Positions 31,953 through 40,014 of a stretch of DNA of 51,500 nucleotides are shown piece after piece. Within the stretch, counting starts at the first letter, position 1; the number at the start of each line of letters is the position of its first letter. The notes under the pieces were generated by a model, which had not been told where the DNA came from, did not search any database, and saw nothing but the letters and a program-made list of their open reading frames with translations. The stretch spans positions 1 through 51,500 of the forward strand of contig CAZMGG010000026.1 in NCBI GenBank assembly GCA_964565715.1. The letters run 5' to 3'. The DNA comes from CAZMGG01 sp964565715. GTDB taxonomy: Bacteria > Planctomycetota > UBA1135 > UBA2386. The position numbers and the translations under genes were made by a program.

Positions 31953-33062
31953 CTAGCCGTGGGCGACGGCGACCTCGCCGAGGTCGCCGGTCACCGGCGG
32001 CATCGCCGCGGCGATGTCGAGGAAGCGCGTCACCAGGTCCGCCGCGTCCTGCGCGTCCCACATCGCCGCCGCCATGGCGGCGTGCACCTCCTCGCGCGGA
32101 TCCCGCAGCAGCCGTTCCAGCACCGGCAGGTCCCGCTCCTCGGGCATCCGCGTCTGCAGCAGCGGATGCCGGCGCGACGCCTCGCGCCACTGGTCTTCCG
32201 GCAACGGCCGGTAGCGGCAGAAGAAGCCGAGGTGCCAGGGGAGGAAGAACATCGTCCGCTTGCGGCCCTTGTCGTCGTCGCGGAAGTGCTCCTTCAGGAA
32301 CCGCATGAACTGGAAGTACACCCCCACCCGCTCCTCGGCGGTGGGCTCCCAGGCCCGGTTCTCGGCGATCTCGCGGAAGATCCACGGCTTGATCAGCGCG
32401 CCGCGACCCACCATCACGCCGGCACAGCGCCCCCTCTGCCACAGGTCCCGCGCCTCGTACCACGTGTAGATGTCGCCGTTGCCGATCACCGGGATCCGCA
32501 GCGCGTCCACCAGCGCCGCCACCGCGTCCCAGTCGGCGGCCTTGCTGTAACGCTGCTCGCGGGTGCGGCCGTGCACGATCAAGGCCGCGGCGCCGGCCTC
32601 CTGCACCAGCTCGCCGATCGCCAGCGAATCGTTGTCGCCCTCGTTCCACGCCAGCCGGATCTTCACCGTCACCGGCACCGGCAGTTCGCGCACCATCGTC
32701 TCGACGATCTTGCCGAGTTGGGACGGCCGCCGCAGGAGCTGGGCGCCCATGCCGCGCTTGACCGTGTCGTGGATCGGGCAGCCGCAGTTGAGGTCGACGA
32801 ACGCCGCGCCGCGCGCCACCGCCTCACGGCCCGCTGCCACCGCGTCCTCGGGCTTGCTGGCGGCGATCTGCACGCCGAAGCAGGCCTCGTCGGCGTGCCT
32901 GCGCAGCAACGCCAGTTCGGTCGACCGTTTGCGGACGACCTGGTAGGCGTAGGCCATCTCCGACATGGTGACCGCGGCGCCATGGGCGACGCAGAGGCGA
33001 CGGAACGGGAGGTTGCCGCCCTTGGTGAGCGGCGCCAGGACGACCTGGCCATCGAGGAGCAT
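31953..33062 (-). CDS. dus: tRNA-dihydrouridine synthase, DUS3-like
   Basis: A 369-residue FMN enzyme reducing uridine to dihydrouridine in tRNA, or possibly rRNA. TIM barrel opening LAPLTKGGNLPFRRLCVAHGA; catalytic Cys in DLNCGCPIHDTVKRGMGA; FMN phosphate site VKIRLAWNEG; VHGRTREQRYSKAADWD; VIGNGDIYTWYEA; VMVGRGALIKPWIFREI. The tail FFLPWHLGFFCRYRP recalls the eukaryotic DUS3 tail rather than bacterial DusA/B/C, and no DusB-type C-domain is seen. The ATG 33062 immediately precedes the barrel. It is divergent from a small secreted protein. Confidence 0.9.
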   Translation of the reverse strand: MLLDGQVVLAPLTKGGNLPFRRLCVAHGAAVTMSEMAYAYQVVRKRSTELALLRRHADEACFGVQIAASKPEDAVAAGREAVARGAAFVDLNCGCPIHDTVKRGMGAQLLRRPSQLGKIVETMVRELPVPVTVKIRLAWNEGDNDSLAIGELVQEAGAAALIVHGRTREQRYSKAADWDAVAALVDALRIPVIGNGDIYTWYEARDLWQRGRCAGVMVGRGALIKPWIFREIAENRAWEPTAEERVGVYFQFMRFLKEHFRDDDKGRKRTMFFLPWHLGFFCRYRPLPEDQWREASRRHPLLQTRMPEERDLPVLERLLRDPREEVHAAMAAAMWDAQDAADLVTRFLDIAAAMPPVTGDLGEVAVAHG

Positions 33063-33137
33063 CGGCGCGATTCTGGCGACGGGCGCCGCCGAAGCCAGCG
33101 GCCGAATCGACGTTCCGGACGGGGCGGCGCCACGGGC

Positions 33138-33143
33138 TAGAAT
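33138..33143 (+). promoter_or_regulatory. -10 box TAGAAT
   Basis: CTAGAAT is a 5/6 match to the sigma70 -10 consensus, 15 bases before the ATG at 33159. It would serve the small secreted protein and the M64 peptidase with a very short leader. Confidence 0.45.
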
Positions 33144-33158
33144 CCTGGGCCGCCCGCC

Positions 33159-33644
33159 ATGCCCTCCGCTCCGTCCCTCTGGTGCGCCGTCCTGCTCTCT
33201 GCCCTCGCCGCGCTGCTCCTCGGCCTGCCGGCGACGCCCCCCGTGCGCACGCCCGGCCCGGCCACGCCCGACGGCCACCTGGTCCTGGTGATCGAGGGCA
33301 CCGTGCGCGAGCTGCGCGTCACCGCGGCGGTGGCGAAGCCCGATCCGTGCCAGCCGGCCCCGCCGGGCCTCGCCGCGCCGTTCCGCCTGCAGCTCCTCGA
33401 CGGCAAGGGCGCCGTGCTCGACGAACGGCCGCTCGACCTGTCGGCGTTCGATCTCGACCCGGCGCGGATCGGCGGCGCGACCAGGGTCGAGGGCTGCAGC
33501 GTCCGTTCGCCGTCGATCGGCGTTCTCGCCAGCGTGCCCGACCTCGGCGCCACCGCCGAGCTGCGCATCCTGCACGGCACGCAGATCATCGGCTCGGCCG
33601 ACGCCGTGCAGCTCGAACGGCTGCGCCGGGAGGGCCCACGGTGA
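33159..33644 (+). CDS. Small secreted protein upstream of M64 peptidase
   Basis: A 161-residue protein with an N-terminal signal or anchor (APSLWCAVLLSALAALLLGLP). The mature part is beta-rich (HLVLVIEGTVRELRVTAAVA, APFRLQLLDGKGAVLDERPLDL, TAELRILHGTQIIGS), which could be a small Ig-like or inhibitor domain. It overlaps the M64 peptidase by GTGA, so the two are co-translated; it could be a partner or propeptide-like inhibitor, though nothing in the sequence proves this. Confidence 0.68.
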   Translation: MPSAPSLWCAVLLSALAALLLGLPATPPVRTPGPATPDGHLVLVIEGTVRELRVTAAVAKPDPCQPAPPGLAAPFRLQLLDGKGAVLDERPLDLSAFDLDPARIGGATRVEGCSVRSPSIGVLASVPDLGATAELRILHGTQIIGSADAVQLERLRREGPR

Positions 33645-35518
33645 GCGCCCGCGCGCTCCTGGCGACGGTGCTGCTGCTCGCCGCGGCCCCGGCCCAGGCC
33701 CCGACCGTGCGCACGGTCCTCGCCAACGGCCCGACCAGCAACCGCTACGACCTGGTGATCCTCGGCGACGGCTACACGGCCGCCCAGCAGGCGACCTTCG
33801 ACCAGGACGCGCAGACGTTCCTGACCGCGCTGTTCCAGAAGGAGCCCTACCGCACCTTCGGCGGCTTCTTCAACGCCCACACCGTGTTCCGGCCCAGCAC
33901 GCAGCCCGGCGCCAACCACCCCGACGCGACGCCGCCGATCGTCAACAACCCGGTCTACGGCAGCTCCTACAACACCGGCGGCACCGGCCGCTGCCTGTAC
34001 CTCACCAACGCCTCGCTGGCGCTGGCCGACGCCGCCCTGGCGCCCGCCACCGAGGGCCGCGTCATCGTCATCGTCAACGACGCGCGCTACGGCGGCTGCG
34101 CCGGCCAGTTCGCGGTGTCCTACAACGGCTCGCTGATGGCCGAGGTGCAGATCCACGAGGTCGGCCACGCGCTCGGCCGGCTGGCCGACGAGTACGACTA
34201 CCCCAACGGCACCTACACCGGCAACGAGCCCGTCGAGCCCAACGTCACCACCAGCTCCAGCGGCGCCAAATGGGCCCACTGGCACGGCACCGGCGGCGTC
34301 GGCGCCTTCGAGGGCGCCCGCTACTACCGCTACGGCATGTGGCGGCCGCGCAGCAACTGCCTGATGCGCGACCTCGGCAACCCGCTCTGCGCCGTCTGCC
34401 AGGAGCAGATCACCCGCGTGCTGCACGGCACCGTCAGCGCCATCGACCAGCCGAGCCCCGCCGCGGCGCTCACCCTCGGTCCCACCGCGCAGCAGCCCTT
34501 CGCCTTCACCAACCTGGTGCCCGCGGCCAACAACCCGCGCATCACCTGGCGCCTCGACGGCCAGGTCGTGGCCGGCGCCACCGCCACCACCTGGACGCTG
34601 GACACGGCACCGCTGACGCTCGGCGCCCACACCGTGCAGGTCACCGTCGAGGACCGCACCGCCATCGTGCGCCAGGATCCGAACGGCTGGCTCGTCGACC
34701 GCTTCACCTGGAACGTCACCGTCGTCGATCCCACCGCGCCCGACCTGCGCTGCAGCGCGGTGACGCCGCTCACCTGGTTCGCGCCGGCCGGCGGCTCGAT
34801 CCCGATCACCACCACGGTGAGCAACGACGGCCCGGGCAGCTCGCCGGCGTTCGCCGTCGACCACTTCCTGTCGGCGGACACCATCCTCGACGCCGCCGAC
34901 CTCTGGCTCGGCGGCTACACGGTGCCGGGCCTCGCCGCGCAGCAGAGCCACACGCAGCAGCGGCAGGCCGACGTGCCCCCCTTCCTGCCGGTCACGCCGC
35001 ACTACGTGCTCGTCGTCGTCGATCGCGGCAACGCCGTGCGCGAGAACGACGAGACCAACAACCAGCGCCTGGCGGTGCTGCTGACCCAGGCGCCGGGATG
35101 CACGCCGACCCTCTCCTACCGCGACCCGCTGCTCTACCCGCGCGACCTCGGGTCGGTGCCGATCGGCACCGGCGGCACGCTGCTGCCGACCGTCGTCGCC
35201 CCCTGCGCCGCGCCTGGTACCGCGTACCTGATCGCCTGGAGCTGCTCCGGGACGACGCCTGGCACCACGCTCGCCCCCGGCGTCACCGTGCCGCTCAACC
35301 AGGACCTCTGCACCAACCTCGGCCTCGCCTTGCTGAATGGCGCGATCTTCCAGCAGTTCTGGGGCAGCCTCGACGCCCAGGGCATCGGCCGCGCGACGTT
35401 CGCCTGGCCCGCGGGGCTCGGCATCCAGCCGCTGAACAGCCACTTCGCCGCGGTCCTGCTCGACGCCACGCCGGCCTTCGTGGGGGCCACCAACGCCGTC
35501 CGGATGGACCTTCGTTAG
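33641..35518 (+). CDS. Secreted peptidase family M64 (IgA peptidase-like) with CARDB-like and C-terminal module
   Basis: A 625-residue exported zinc metallopeptidase. Signal: MSARALLATVLLLAAAPAQA (GTG start read as Met). M64 features: RYDLVILGDGYTAAQ and the zinc motif HEVGHALGRLADEYD at about residue 170, then NCLMRDL with the Met-turn pattern. At ~270-360 is an Ig-like part (ITWRLDGQVVAGATA). At ~365-480 is a CARDB-like domain (ITTTVSNDGPGSSP, RENDETNNQRLAVLL). The last ~125 residues end FVGATNAVRMDL, the shared signature. Likely cuts extracellular proteins; the specific substrate is unknown. Confidence 0.87.
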   Translation: MSARALLATVLLLAAAPAQAPTVRTVLANGPTSNRYDLVILGDGYTAAQQATFDQDAQTFLTALFQKEPYRTFGGFFNAHTVFRPSTQPGANHPDATPPIVNNPVYGSSYNTGGTGRCLYLTNASLALADAALAPATEGRVIVIVNDARYGGCAGQFAVSYNGSLMAEVQIHEVGHALGRLADEYDYPNGTYTGNEPVEPNVTTSSSGAKWAHWHGTGGVGAFEGARYYRYGMWRPRSNCLMRDLGNPLCAVCQEQITRVLHGTVSAIDQPSPAAALTLGPTAQQPFAFTNLVPAANNPRITWRLDGQVVAGATATTWTLDTAPLTLGAHTVQVTVEDRTAIVRQDPNGWLVDRFTWNVTVVDPTAPDLRCSAVTPLTWFAPAGGSIPITTTVSNDGPGSSPAFAVDHFLSADTILDAADLWLGGYTVPGLAAQQSHTQQRQADVPPFLPVTPHYVLVVVDRGNAVRENDETNNQRLAVLLTQAPGCTPTLSYRDPLLYPRDLGSVPIGTGGTLLPTVVAPCAAPGTAYLIAWSCSGTTPGTTLAPGVTVPLNQDLCTNLGLALLNGAIFQQFWGSLDAQGIGRATFAWPAGLGIQPLNSHFAAVLLDATPAFVGATNAVRMDLR

Positions 35519-35519
35519 C

Positions 35520-35548
35520 CGCAACTATCTATTACATAGATAGTTGCG
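35520..35548. repeat. 29-nt AT-rich palindromic element, copy 2
   Basis: Perfect 13-bp arms CGCAACTATCTAT (35520-35532) and ATAGATAGTTGCG (35536-35548) around TAC. It starts one base after the M64 TAG stop and sits between two convergent genes. Same length and outer arms as copy 1 at 19576, with compensatory changes at arm positions 3 and 9. Confidence 0.7.
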
Positions 35549-35553
35549 AACAT

Positions 35554-36273
35554 TCACTCCCGCGCCACGCGCAGGAAGCCGATCGGGTCGCCGACCACCG
35601 CCGACTCCACCAGGTCGTCGTCGGCCTCGATGCCGACGCCCGCCGCAGCCCCCTGCTCGAGGAACCACGCCACCTCCTCGGCGGTGGTGGTGATCCAGCC
35701 CGGCACCCGCAGTCCCTGCCACAGCCCCGCCGCCAGCACCCGCGCCCGTTCGCGCTCGGCGGCGAACGCCTCGACGTCGAGCTGCACCGGACTGATGCGG
35801 CCGTAGCCCACCGCGCTGCACAGCGGGAACGTCTCCGGGTCCGAGAACAGGCTCACGCAGCCGAGGTGGTCGAACACGCCGGGCGACGCCGCCGCCACCG
35901 TGGCACCGTCCTCGCAACGCAGCTGCAACCGGTCGCCGAGTCCCGCCGCCCGCAGGCCCGCGTCGAGCGCGTCGCACTCCCGCGCCCGCAGGTTCACCGC
36001 CGTGACCTGCCGCCGCGTCAGCAGCGCCTCCGCCAACAGCGCCGGCAGTTCGGCCACGCCGGCGCCCACGTACAGGCTGCGCCCTTCCACTGGCAACCGT
36101 CGCAACGCCGCCGCCGCCCATTCGCGCCCCAGCCGCACCACCGCCGGCCGGCGTTCCTGCCAGAACCCGACGCCGCCGAAATCGCAGTAGACCTCGCCCA
36201 GCAGCTCCCAGTCCAACGCGTCGAGGACCCGTTCCAGCCGCCCCGCCCACTCCCGCCAGTCGGGACCGCTCAT
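35554..36273 (-). CDS. Possible SAM-dependent methyltransferase-like protein
   Basis: A 239-residue protein with a Rossmann-like opening (RSLYVGAGVAELPALLAE, VTAVNLRARECDALDAGL, DRLQLRCEDGATVAA), consistent with a class I SAM-binding fold, and FDHLGCVSLFSDPETFP where a catalytic motif would be. Assignment is weak because a clear methyltransferase motif set is missing; it may bind a nucleotide instead. ATG overlaps the DUF971 stop (ATGA), so the two are coupled. It converges on the M64 gene across a palindromic element. Confidence 0.55.
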   Translation of the reverse strand: MSGPDWREWAGRLERVLDALDWELLGEVYCDFGGVGFWQERRPAVVRLGREWAAAALRRLPVEGRSLYVGAGVAELPALLAEALLTRRQVTAVNLRARECDALDAGLRAAGLGDRLQLRCEDGATVAAASPGVFDHLGCVSLFSDPETFPLCSAVGYGRISPVQLDVEAFAAERERARVLAAGLWQGLRVPGWITTTAEEVAWFLEQGAAAGVGIEADDDLVESAVVGDPIGFLRVARE

Positions 36274-36596
36274 GCGTCCGCCGCCTCCGGCGCGCCGCCC
36301 AGCCGCCGCAGCAGCGGCCAGGAGAAGATGCCGGTGCGGTGCATGTCCGACCAGACGAAGCTCAGCGCGTAGCGGCCCACCGCCTCGGCGGCCAGCAGCA
36401 GGATGTCGTTCGGCACGGTCTCGTCGCGCAGGATCTTGCGGCCGCTGTGCTCGTCGATGCACTGCGCGCACGGGCAGGCAAGCCGCAGGTCGCGGGCCGG
36501 GTGTTCGGTGACGACGCCGTCCTTCCACTCGATGCGCAGCAGGAACGGCGTCACGAGGTCGGCGGTACGGGGCGTGGGCTGGGGCGACGCGGTCAT
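36270..36596 (-). CDS. DUF971 family protein
   Basis: A 108-residue protein with the DUF971 (gamma-butyrobetaine hydroxylase N-terminal-like) signature: LLRIEWKDGVVTEHPARDLRLACPCAQC at 20-47 and a tail YALSFVWSDMHRTGIFSW. This domain is a small metal/Cys-bearing unit often near Fe-S or Mrp-like genes; its biochemical role is not settled. It is translated with the methyltransferase-like gene. It is divergent from mobA, with 63 bases between the starts. Confidence 0.85.
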   Translation of the reverse strand: MTASPQPTPRTADLVTPFLLRIEWKDGVVTEHPARDLRLACPCAQCIDEHSGRKILRDETVPNDILLLAAEAVGRYALSFVWSDMHRTGIFSWPLLRRLGGAPEAADA

Positions 36597-36659
36597 GGGT
36601 CTCTTGCGGAACGGACGAAAGCTCTTGGCGGCGGCGGCACGGGCCGCCTTGATACCGGC

Positions 36660-37274
36660 ATGTTGCTCGGATCGCTCATTCTGGCAGGCGGGCGCAGCCG
36701 GCGCATGGGTCAGCCCAAGGAGTCGCTGGAGTTCGGCGACAGCACCCTGCTCGGCCACACCGCCGAACTGCTGCTCGACTGCACCTGGCCGGTGGTGGTG
36801 GTCGGCCGCGGCGGCGACCAGCAGCTGCCGCCGCTGCCGCTGGAAGCCCACGTGCTGCACGACCACCAGCCCGGCGCCGGCCCGCTGGCGGCGATGGTCA
36901 CCGGCATGCGTCACGTGCTGGAGACGGGCGACCTGACGCCGCAGGACGCTGTGTTCGTGGTGGCCACCGATCATCCGTTCCTGTCCGCCGAGGCGGTGGG
37001 CTGGCTGGCCCGGCAGATGGGCGACCAGCAGGCGGTGATGGCGCGGGTCGACGACGTGCTGCAGCCGTTGTGCGCGGTCTACCGGCTCGACGTCCTGCCG
37101 GCGGCCGAGGCGCTGCTGCAGGACGGCGTGGCCACGCCGCGCACGCTGGCCGAGAAGGTCCGCTGCCGGCTGCTGTCGCGGCAGGACGTGGCGGCGTTCG
37201 ACCCGGCGCTCCGCTTCCTGCAGAGCATCAACACGCCCGAGGACCGCGACCGGCTGCTCGGCGGCGCAAAGTAG
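36660..37274 (+). CDS. mobA: Molybdenum cofactor guanylyltransferase
   Basis: A 204-residue nucleotidyltransferase that attaches GMP to molybdopterin to form the MGD cofactor. N-terminal nucleotide-binding LILAGGRSRRMGQPKESLEF is diagnostic. PGAGPLAAMVTGM and FVVATDHPFLSAE supply the metal/nucleotide site. C-terminal LQSINTPEDRDRL is typical. Related sugar- or CTP-type nucleotidyltransferases differ in the LAGG motif. The start is at MLLGSLILAGG; a longer frame lies over the DUF971 gene. Confidence 0.88.
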   Translation: MLLGSLILAGGRSRRMGQPKESLEFGDSTLLGHTAELLLDCTWPVVVVGRGGDQQLPPLPLEAHVLHDHQPGAGPLAAMVTGMRHVLETGDLTPQDAVFVVATDHPFLSAEAVGWLARQMGDQQAVMARVDDVLQPLCAVYRLDVLPAAEALLQDGVATPRTLAEKVRCRLLSRQDVAAFDPALRFLQSINTPEDRDRLLGGAK

Positions 37275-37293
37275 GCCACGGGGCGCCTGCGGC

Positions 37294-37512
37294 TCACGGC
37301 TTCGCGCCGCGCGTCCACCACAGCGTCACCAGGCCGGCGATCACCGCGGCGCCGGCCGCGATCAGCACGAGCACGAGCGCCGAGGGCTCTGGCCACCCCC
37401 GCTCGGGTTCGGTGGCGGCCTCGAAGGCGAAGCAGCCACCGACCGACAGGCTGACCAGCCCGGTGACGATGCCACCCACCACCGCCTGCTGCAGCCTTCG
37501 CTTCCGGCGCAT
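37294..37512 (-). CDS. Small membrane protein (two helices)
   Basis: A 72-residue protein. Two hydrophobic segments, QAVVGGIVTGLVSLSVGGCFAF and SALVLVLIAAGAAVIAGLVTLWW, are separated by a short Glu/Pro-rich loop, with a basic N-terminus (MRRKRR) fixing topology. No family recognised. A GTG further upstream would add 15 residues but is less likely, as the basic start is a good membrane N-terminus. Confidence 0.55.
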   Translation of the reverse strand: MRRKRRLQQAVVGGIVTGLVSLSVGGCFAFEAATEPERGWPEPSALVLVLIAAGAAVIAGLVTLWWTRGAKP

Positions 37513-37576
37513 CGACGGCAGACTACAGCGGCCGTCAGGGAAGTCACGGCAGGCCACCCTGCGGAGGAAATCGCCA

Positions 37577-37606
37577 TCCGCCGGCCGGGCGAGTTCGGCC
37601 GGCGGA
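37577..37606 (-). terminator. 11-bp GC stem-loop downstream of the 266-residue secreted protein gene
   Basis: TCCGCCGGCCG (37577-37587) and CGGCCGGCGGA (37596-37606) are perfect inverted arms with an 8-base loop, 14 bases past the stop of the minus-strand gene. Just downstream on that strand a short T run (GATTTCC) follows, so weak intrinsic termination is plausible. Confidence 0.5.
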
Positions 37607-37620
37607 CGGCGCGGCCCAGG

Positions 37621-38421
37621 TCAGTCGATCTTGACCGTCTTCACGGTCTTGACCGCCATGTCCCAGGCCTTCTGGGCATCGGCCCACTGGTCGGCGTCGA
37701 TCGCCTTCGTGACCGCATCGACGCAGTCCTTCAGGACCTGGCACTTGTCGGCGTCGACCGTGCCGTCGGCCTTGTGGGCGTCGATCCACTTGATGCAGCG
37801 GTCGATCACGACCTTGCGGAAGGCCGCCCGCTCGGTGGCCGGCAGGTCGGTCAGGACGACCGGGACGAACGGCTCGTCGCCCGGATCCTTGACGACCCCG
37901 CCGTCGCGCTTGCCGGCGCGCAGGACGCTGACCCTGACGGTCTGCAGGATCTCGCCTTCGACCTGCTTCGCCGCCTCCTCATCGCCTTCCTCCATGGCCG
38001 TGGCGAGCTTCACGCGCAGCTTGCGCAGCAGCAGCTCGTCCGGCGTCAGCACGGCGTCGTCCGAGCCGATCCGGCCGGACGCACCGCGCGCGACGATCGT
38101 CGCACCGGCCTTCTCGTCGCCGGTCGCCGGCAGCTCCAGCCACTTGGCGTAGCGCTTGCCGAACTCGGTGGCGTCGCGGCCCGTCTCGACCAGCAGGCGG
38201 TAGTTCCGCCTGGCCGCCGTGGCCGCCATCTTGTGGCCCGGCGCGTCGGCGAGGAACTCCTCGTAGAGGGTGATCGCGCCCTCGGGGTCGCTCAGGCCGA
38301 CCTCCTGATAGAAACCACGGTAGAAGAGCAACTCTGTGGCGGCCAGCTCCTTCGACGCATCCTGCGCGAGGCAGGGCGCGGCGAGGGCCAGCAGGGTGAT
38401 GATGGTGAAGAACTGCTTCAT
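37621..38421 (-). CDS. Secreted helical-repeat protein, unknown function
   Basis: A 266-residue exported protein: signal MKQFFTIITLLALAAPCLAQ. The rest is helix-rich and charged. It holds TPR-like turns (ELLFYRGFYQEVGLSDPEGAITLYEEFL; KMAATAARRNYRLLVE). The C-terminal half has ELLLRKLRVKLATAMEEGDEEA and KAIDADQWADAQKAWDMAVK. AAGGAG 8 bases before the ATG fixes the start. A long hairpin lies in its likely leader. Function is unknown; it is probably an envelope protein. Confidence 0.7.
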   Translation of the reverse strand: MKQFFTIITLLALAAPCLAQDASKELAATELLFYRGFYQEVGLSDPEGAITLYEEFLADAPGHKMAATAARRNYRLLVETGRDATEFGKRYAKWLELPATGDEKAGATIVARGASGRIGSDDAVLTPDELLLRKLRVKLATAMEEGDEEAAKQVEGEILQTVRVSVLRAGKRDGGVVKDPGDEPFVPVVLTDLPATERAAFRKVVIDRCIKWIDAHKADGTVDADKCQVLKDCVDAVTKAIDADQWADAQKAWDMAVKTVKTVKID

Positions 38422-38453
38422 CGATGACTCCTTCAGCTCGGGAACACTGCAAC

Positions 38454-38493
38454 TGCAGGGAGCCCGGGCCCGGCGCCCGGGCGTGTCCCTGCA
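38454..38493. promoter_or_regulatory. Long 16-bp hairpin in the divergent promoter region
   Basis: TGCAGGGA plus GCCCGGGC (38454-38469) pair with GCCCGGGC plus TCCCTGCA (38475-38482 and 38486-38493); the right arm carries a 3-base bulge GTG, loop CCGGC. It lies between the starts of two divergent genes. On the minus strand it would sit in the leader of the 266-residue protein gene; it could control either gene, or stabilise its mRNA. Confidence 0.5.
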
Positions 38494-38560
38494 CCCCGGC
38501 TGGACGGCAGCGCGGCAGGAACCGAAGGCCGGATCTGCAGAATGGCGCGCGGGCATCGGC

Positions 38561-38566
38561 TAGCCT
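38561..38566 (+). promoter_or_regulatory. -10-like box TAGCCT
   Basis: CTAGCCT is 7 bases before the ATG at 38574. If it is a true -10, the transcript would be leaderless or nearly so. Confidence 0.35.
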
Positions 38567-38573
38567 GCGGCGC

Positions 38574-40001
38574 ATGCCCGCCCGCCGCCCGTTGCGGCCG
38601 CTCCGCGGCCTGCTCCTGCTGCTCCCGGCCTGCGCCACCGGCCCGGCCTTCCCGCCCGCCGACCTGCCGGCGCTGGCGGCGTTCCAGCAGGCCGCGCGCG
38701 CGCGCCCGACCTTCACCACCGACGAACTCTTCGCCGAGGCGCGGCTGTTCGAACTGGGCCCCGACGACAGGCTGCACGCCTGCGACCTGCGCGGCCTGCG
38801 GGTGACCCTGCGGCGGATGAGCGAGGGCGTCGAGACGATGCTGCGCCTGCGCGACGGCACGCTGCTGCCCTACCGGTCGGGCTTCGCCCGCGTGGCCGCC
38901 GACGGCACCGGGCACTCGGTGGCCTCGGACGGCGAGCGCGTCTACGTGGCGGCCGGCGGCGCCGCGCTCGGCGGCTTCGACAGCGTCCACACCGCCGCCT
39001 GGCGCAGCGACACCGGCGAGGTGGTGGTGGTCGGCCGCCGCAACGGCAGTGCCTGCCTGGTCGCCGGCGACCGCGTCACCGAGGGCGGCTTCTTCGACTC
39101 CTCGTTCGCGCCGATGCTGAGCCATGACGGCCGGCTCCTCGCCTACGTGCAGCCCGGTCTGCTCGGCGCCAGCCGCTGGGTGCTGACCACGACCGACGAT
39201 CCCCTCGGCGGCGAACGGCCGCGCATGCCGGCGGGCGATGTGATCTGGCCGGTCCGCTTCTCCGAGGACTCGGCGCACTGGGCGGTGGTGGTGCGCGGCG
39301 GCGATGGCGACCGCCTGGTGGTGGACGGCGAGGTGCACGGCCCCTGGCCGGCGATCCGCCACCTGTTCCCGACGGTGCACGGGTTCTACTGCAAGCTGCG
39401 CGTCGCCGACGGCGAGCGGCTGTGGGTGGACGGCGAACTGTGGCCGGTGGTGCCAGCGGTGCGCTACACGCTGCCGGGCAGGGATGGCGGCACCGGCGCG
39501 TTCGTTGCGACGGTGGATGGTCGCGAGCAGTTGTTCGTCGGCCCGGATCGCGTGCACGAGGGCGGCAGGATCGGCTTCGCGCGGATCCATGACCGCCAAC
39601 GCTGGGCCTGCGTGGAGGAGGTCGGCGAGGAACAGTGGCTGGTCACGCCTGGGAGCCGGCATGGGCCCTATCGGCAGGTGCACGATGTGCAGCTGTCGGC
39701 GGACGGTGAGCGGGTCTACTGGCTCGGCTTCGACGAGGGTCGCGCGGAGCACCACTTCGTGGACGGCATGGAGCTGCCGGCGGTGGCAGGCGAGCGGCGG
39801 CGCTTCGTCACGTTCCTGCCCGACGGCAGCCCGCTGTTCCGTGTCACCGCCGACGGTCGGACCAGCCTGTGCACGCCGCAGGCGCGATTCCCGGCGCACG
39901 ATACGATCGGCACGGTGCTGGTGTCCGCCGACGGCCGCCGCGCCGCCTACGTCGCCACCGACGGCCGCGAGGTCTGGCGACGCGTGGTGGACCTGCGCTG
40001 A
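38574..40001 (+). CDS. Lipoprotein with beta-propeller-like repeats
   Basis: A 475-residue protein with lipobox LPAC (Cys at about 19; LLLLLPACATG). The body repeats a ~45-residue WD40/TolB-like pattern: GERVYVAAGGAALGGFDSV, DGRLLAYVQPGLLGASRW, GERLWVDGELWPVVPAVRY, GEEQWLVTPGSRHGPYRQV, GERVYWLGFDEGRAEHHFVDG, GRRAAYVATDGREVWRRV. A membrane-anchored propeller on the outside is likely. No enzymatic motif is visible. Confidence 0.72.
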   Translation: MPARRPLRPLRGLLLLLPACATGPAFPPADLPALAAFQQAARARPTFTTDELFAEARLFELGPDDRLHACDLRGLRVTLRRMSEGVETMLRLRDGTLLPYRSGFARVAADGTGHSVASDGERVYVAAGGAALGGFDSVHTAAWRSDTGEVVVVGRRNGSACLVAGDRVTEGGFFDSSFAPMLSHDGRLLAYVQPGLLGASRWVLTTTDDPLGGERPRMPAGDVIWPVRFSEDSAHWAVVVRGGDGDRLVVDGEVHGPWPAIRHLFPTVHGFYCKLRVADGERLWVDGELWPVVPAVRYTLPGRDGGTGAFVATVDGREQLFVGPDRVHEGGRIGFARIHDRQRWACVEEVGEEQWLVTPGSRHGPYRQVHDVQLSADGERVYWLGFDEGRAEHHFVDGMELPAVAGERRRFVTFLPDGSPLFRVTADGRTSLCTPQARFPAHDTIGTVLVSADGRRAAYVATDGREVWRRVVDLR

Positions 40002-40014
40002 GGCCGGCCGCGGT

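Noticed and set aside
35520..35548. Integron attC or dif site
   Set aside because: The core RYYYAAC/GTTRRRY boxes are not met, no integrase or Xer gene is near, and the dif arms differ.
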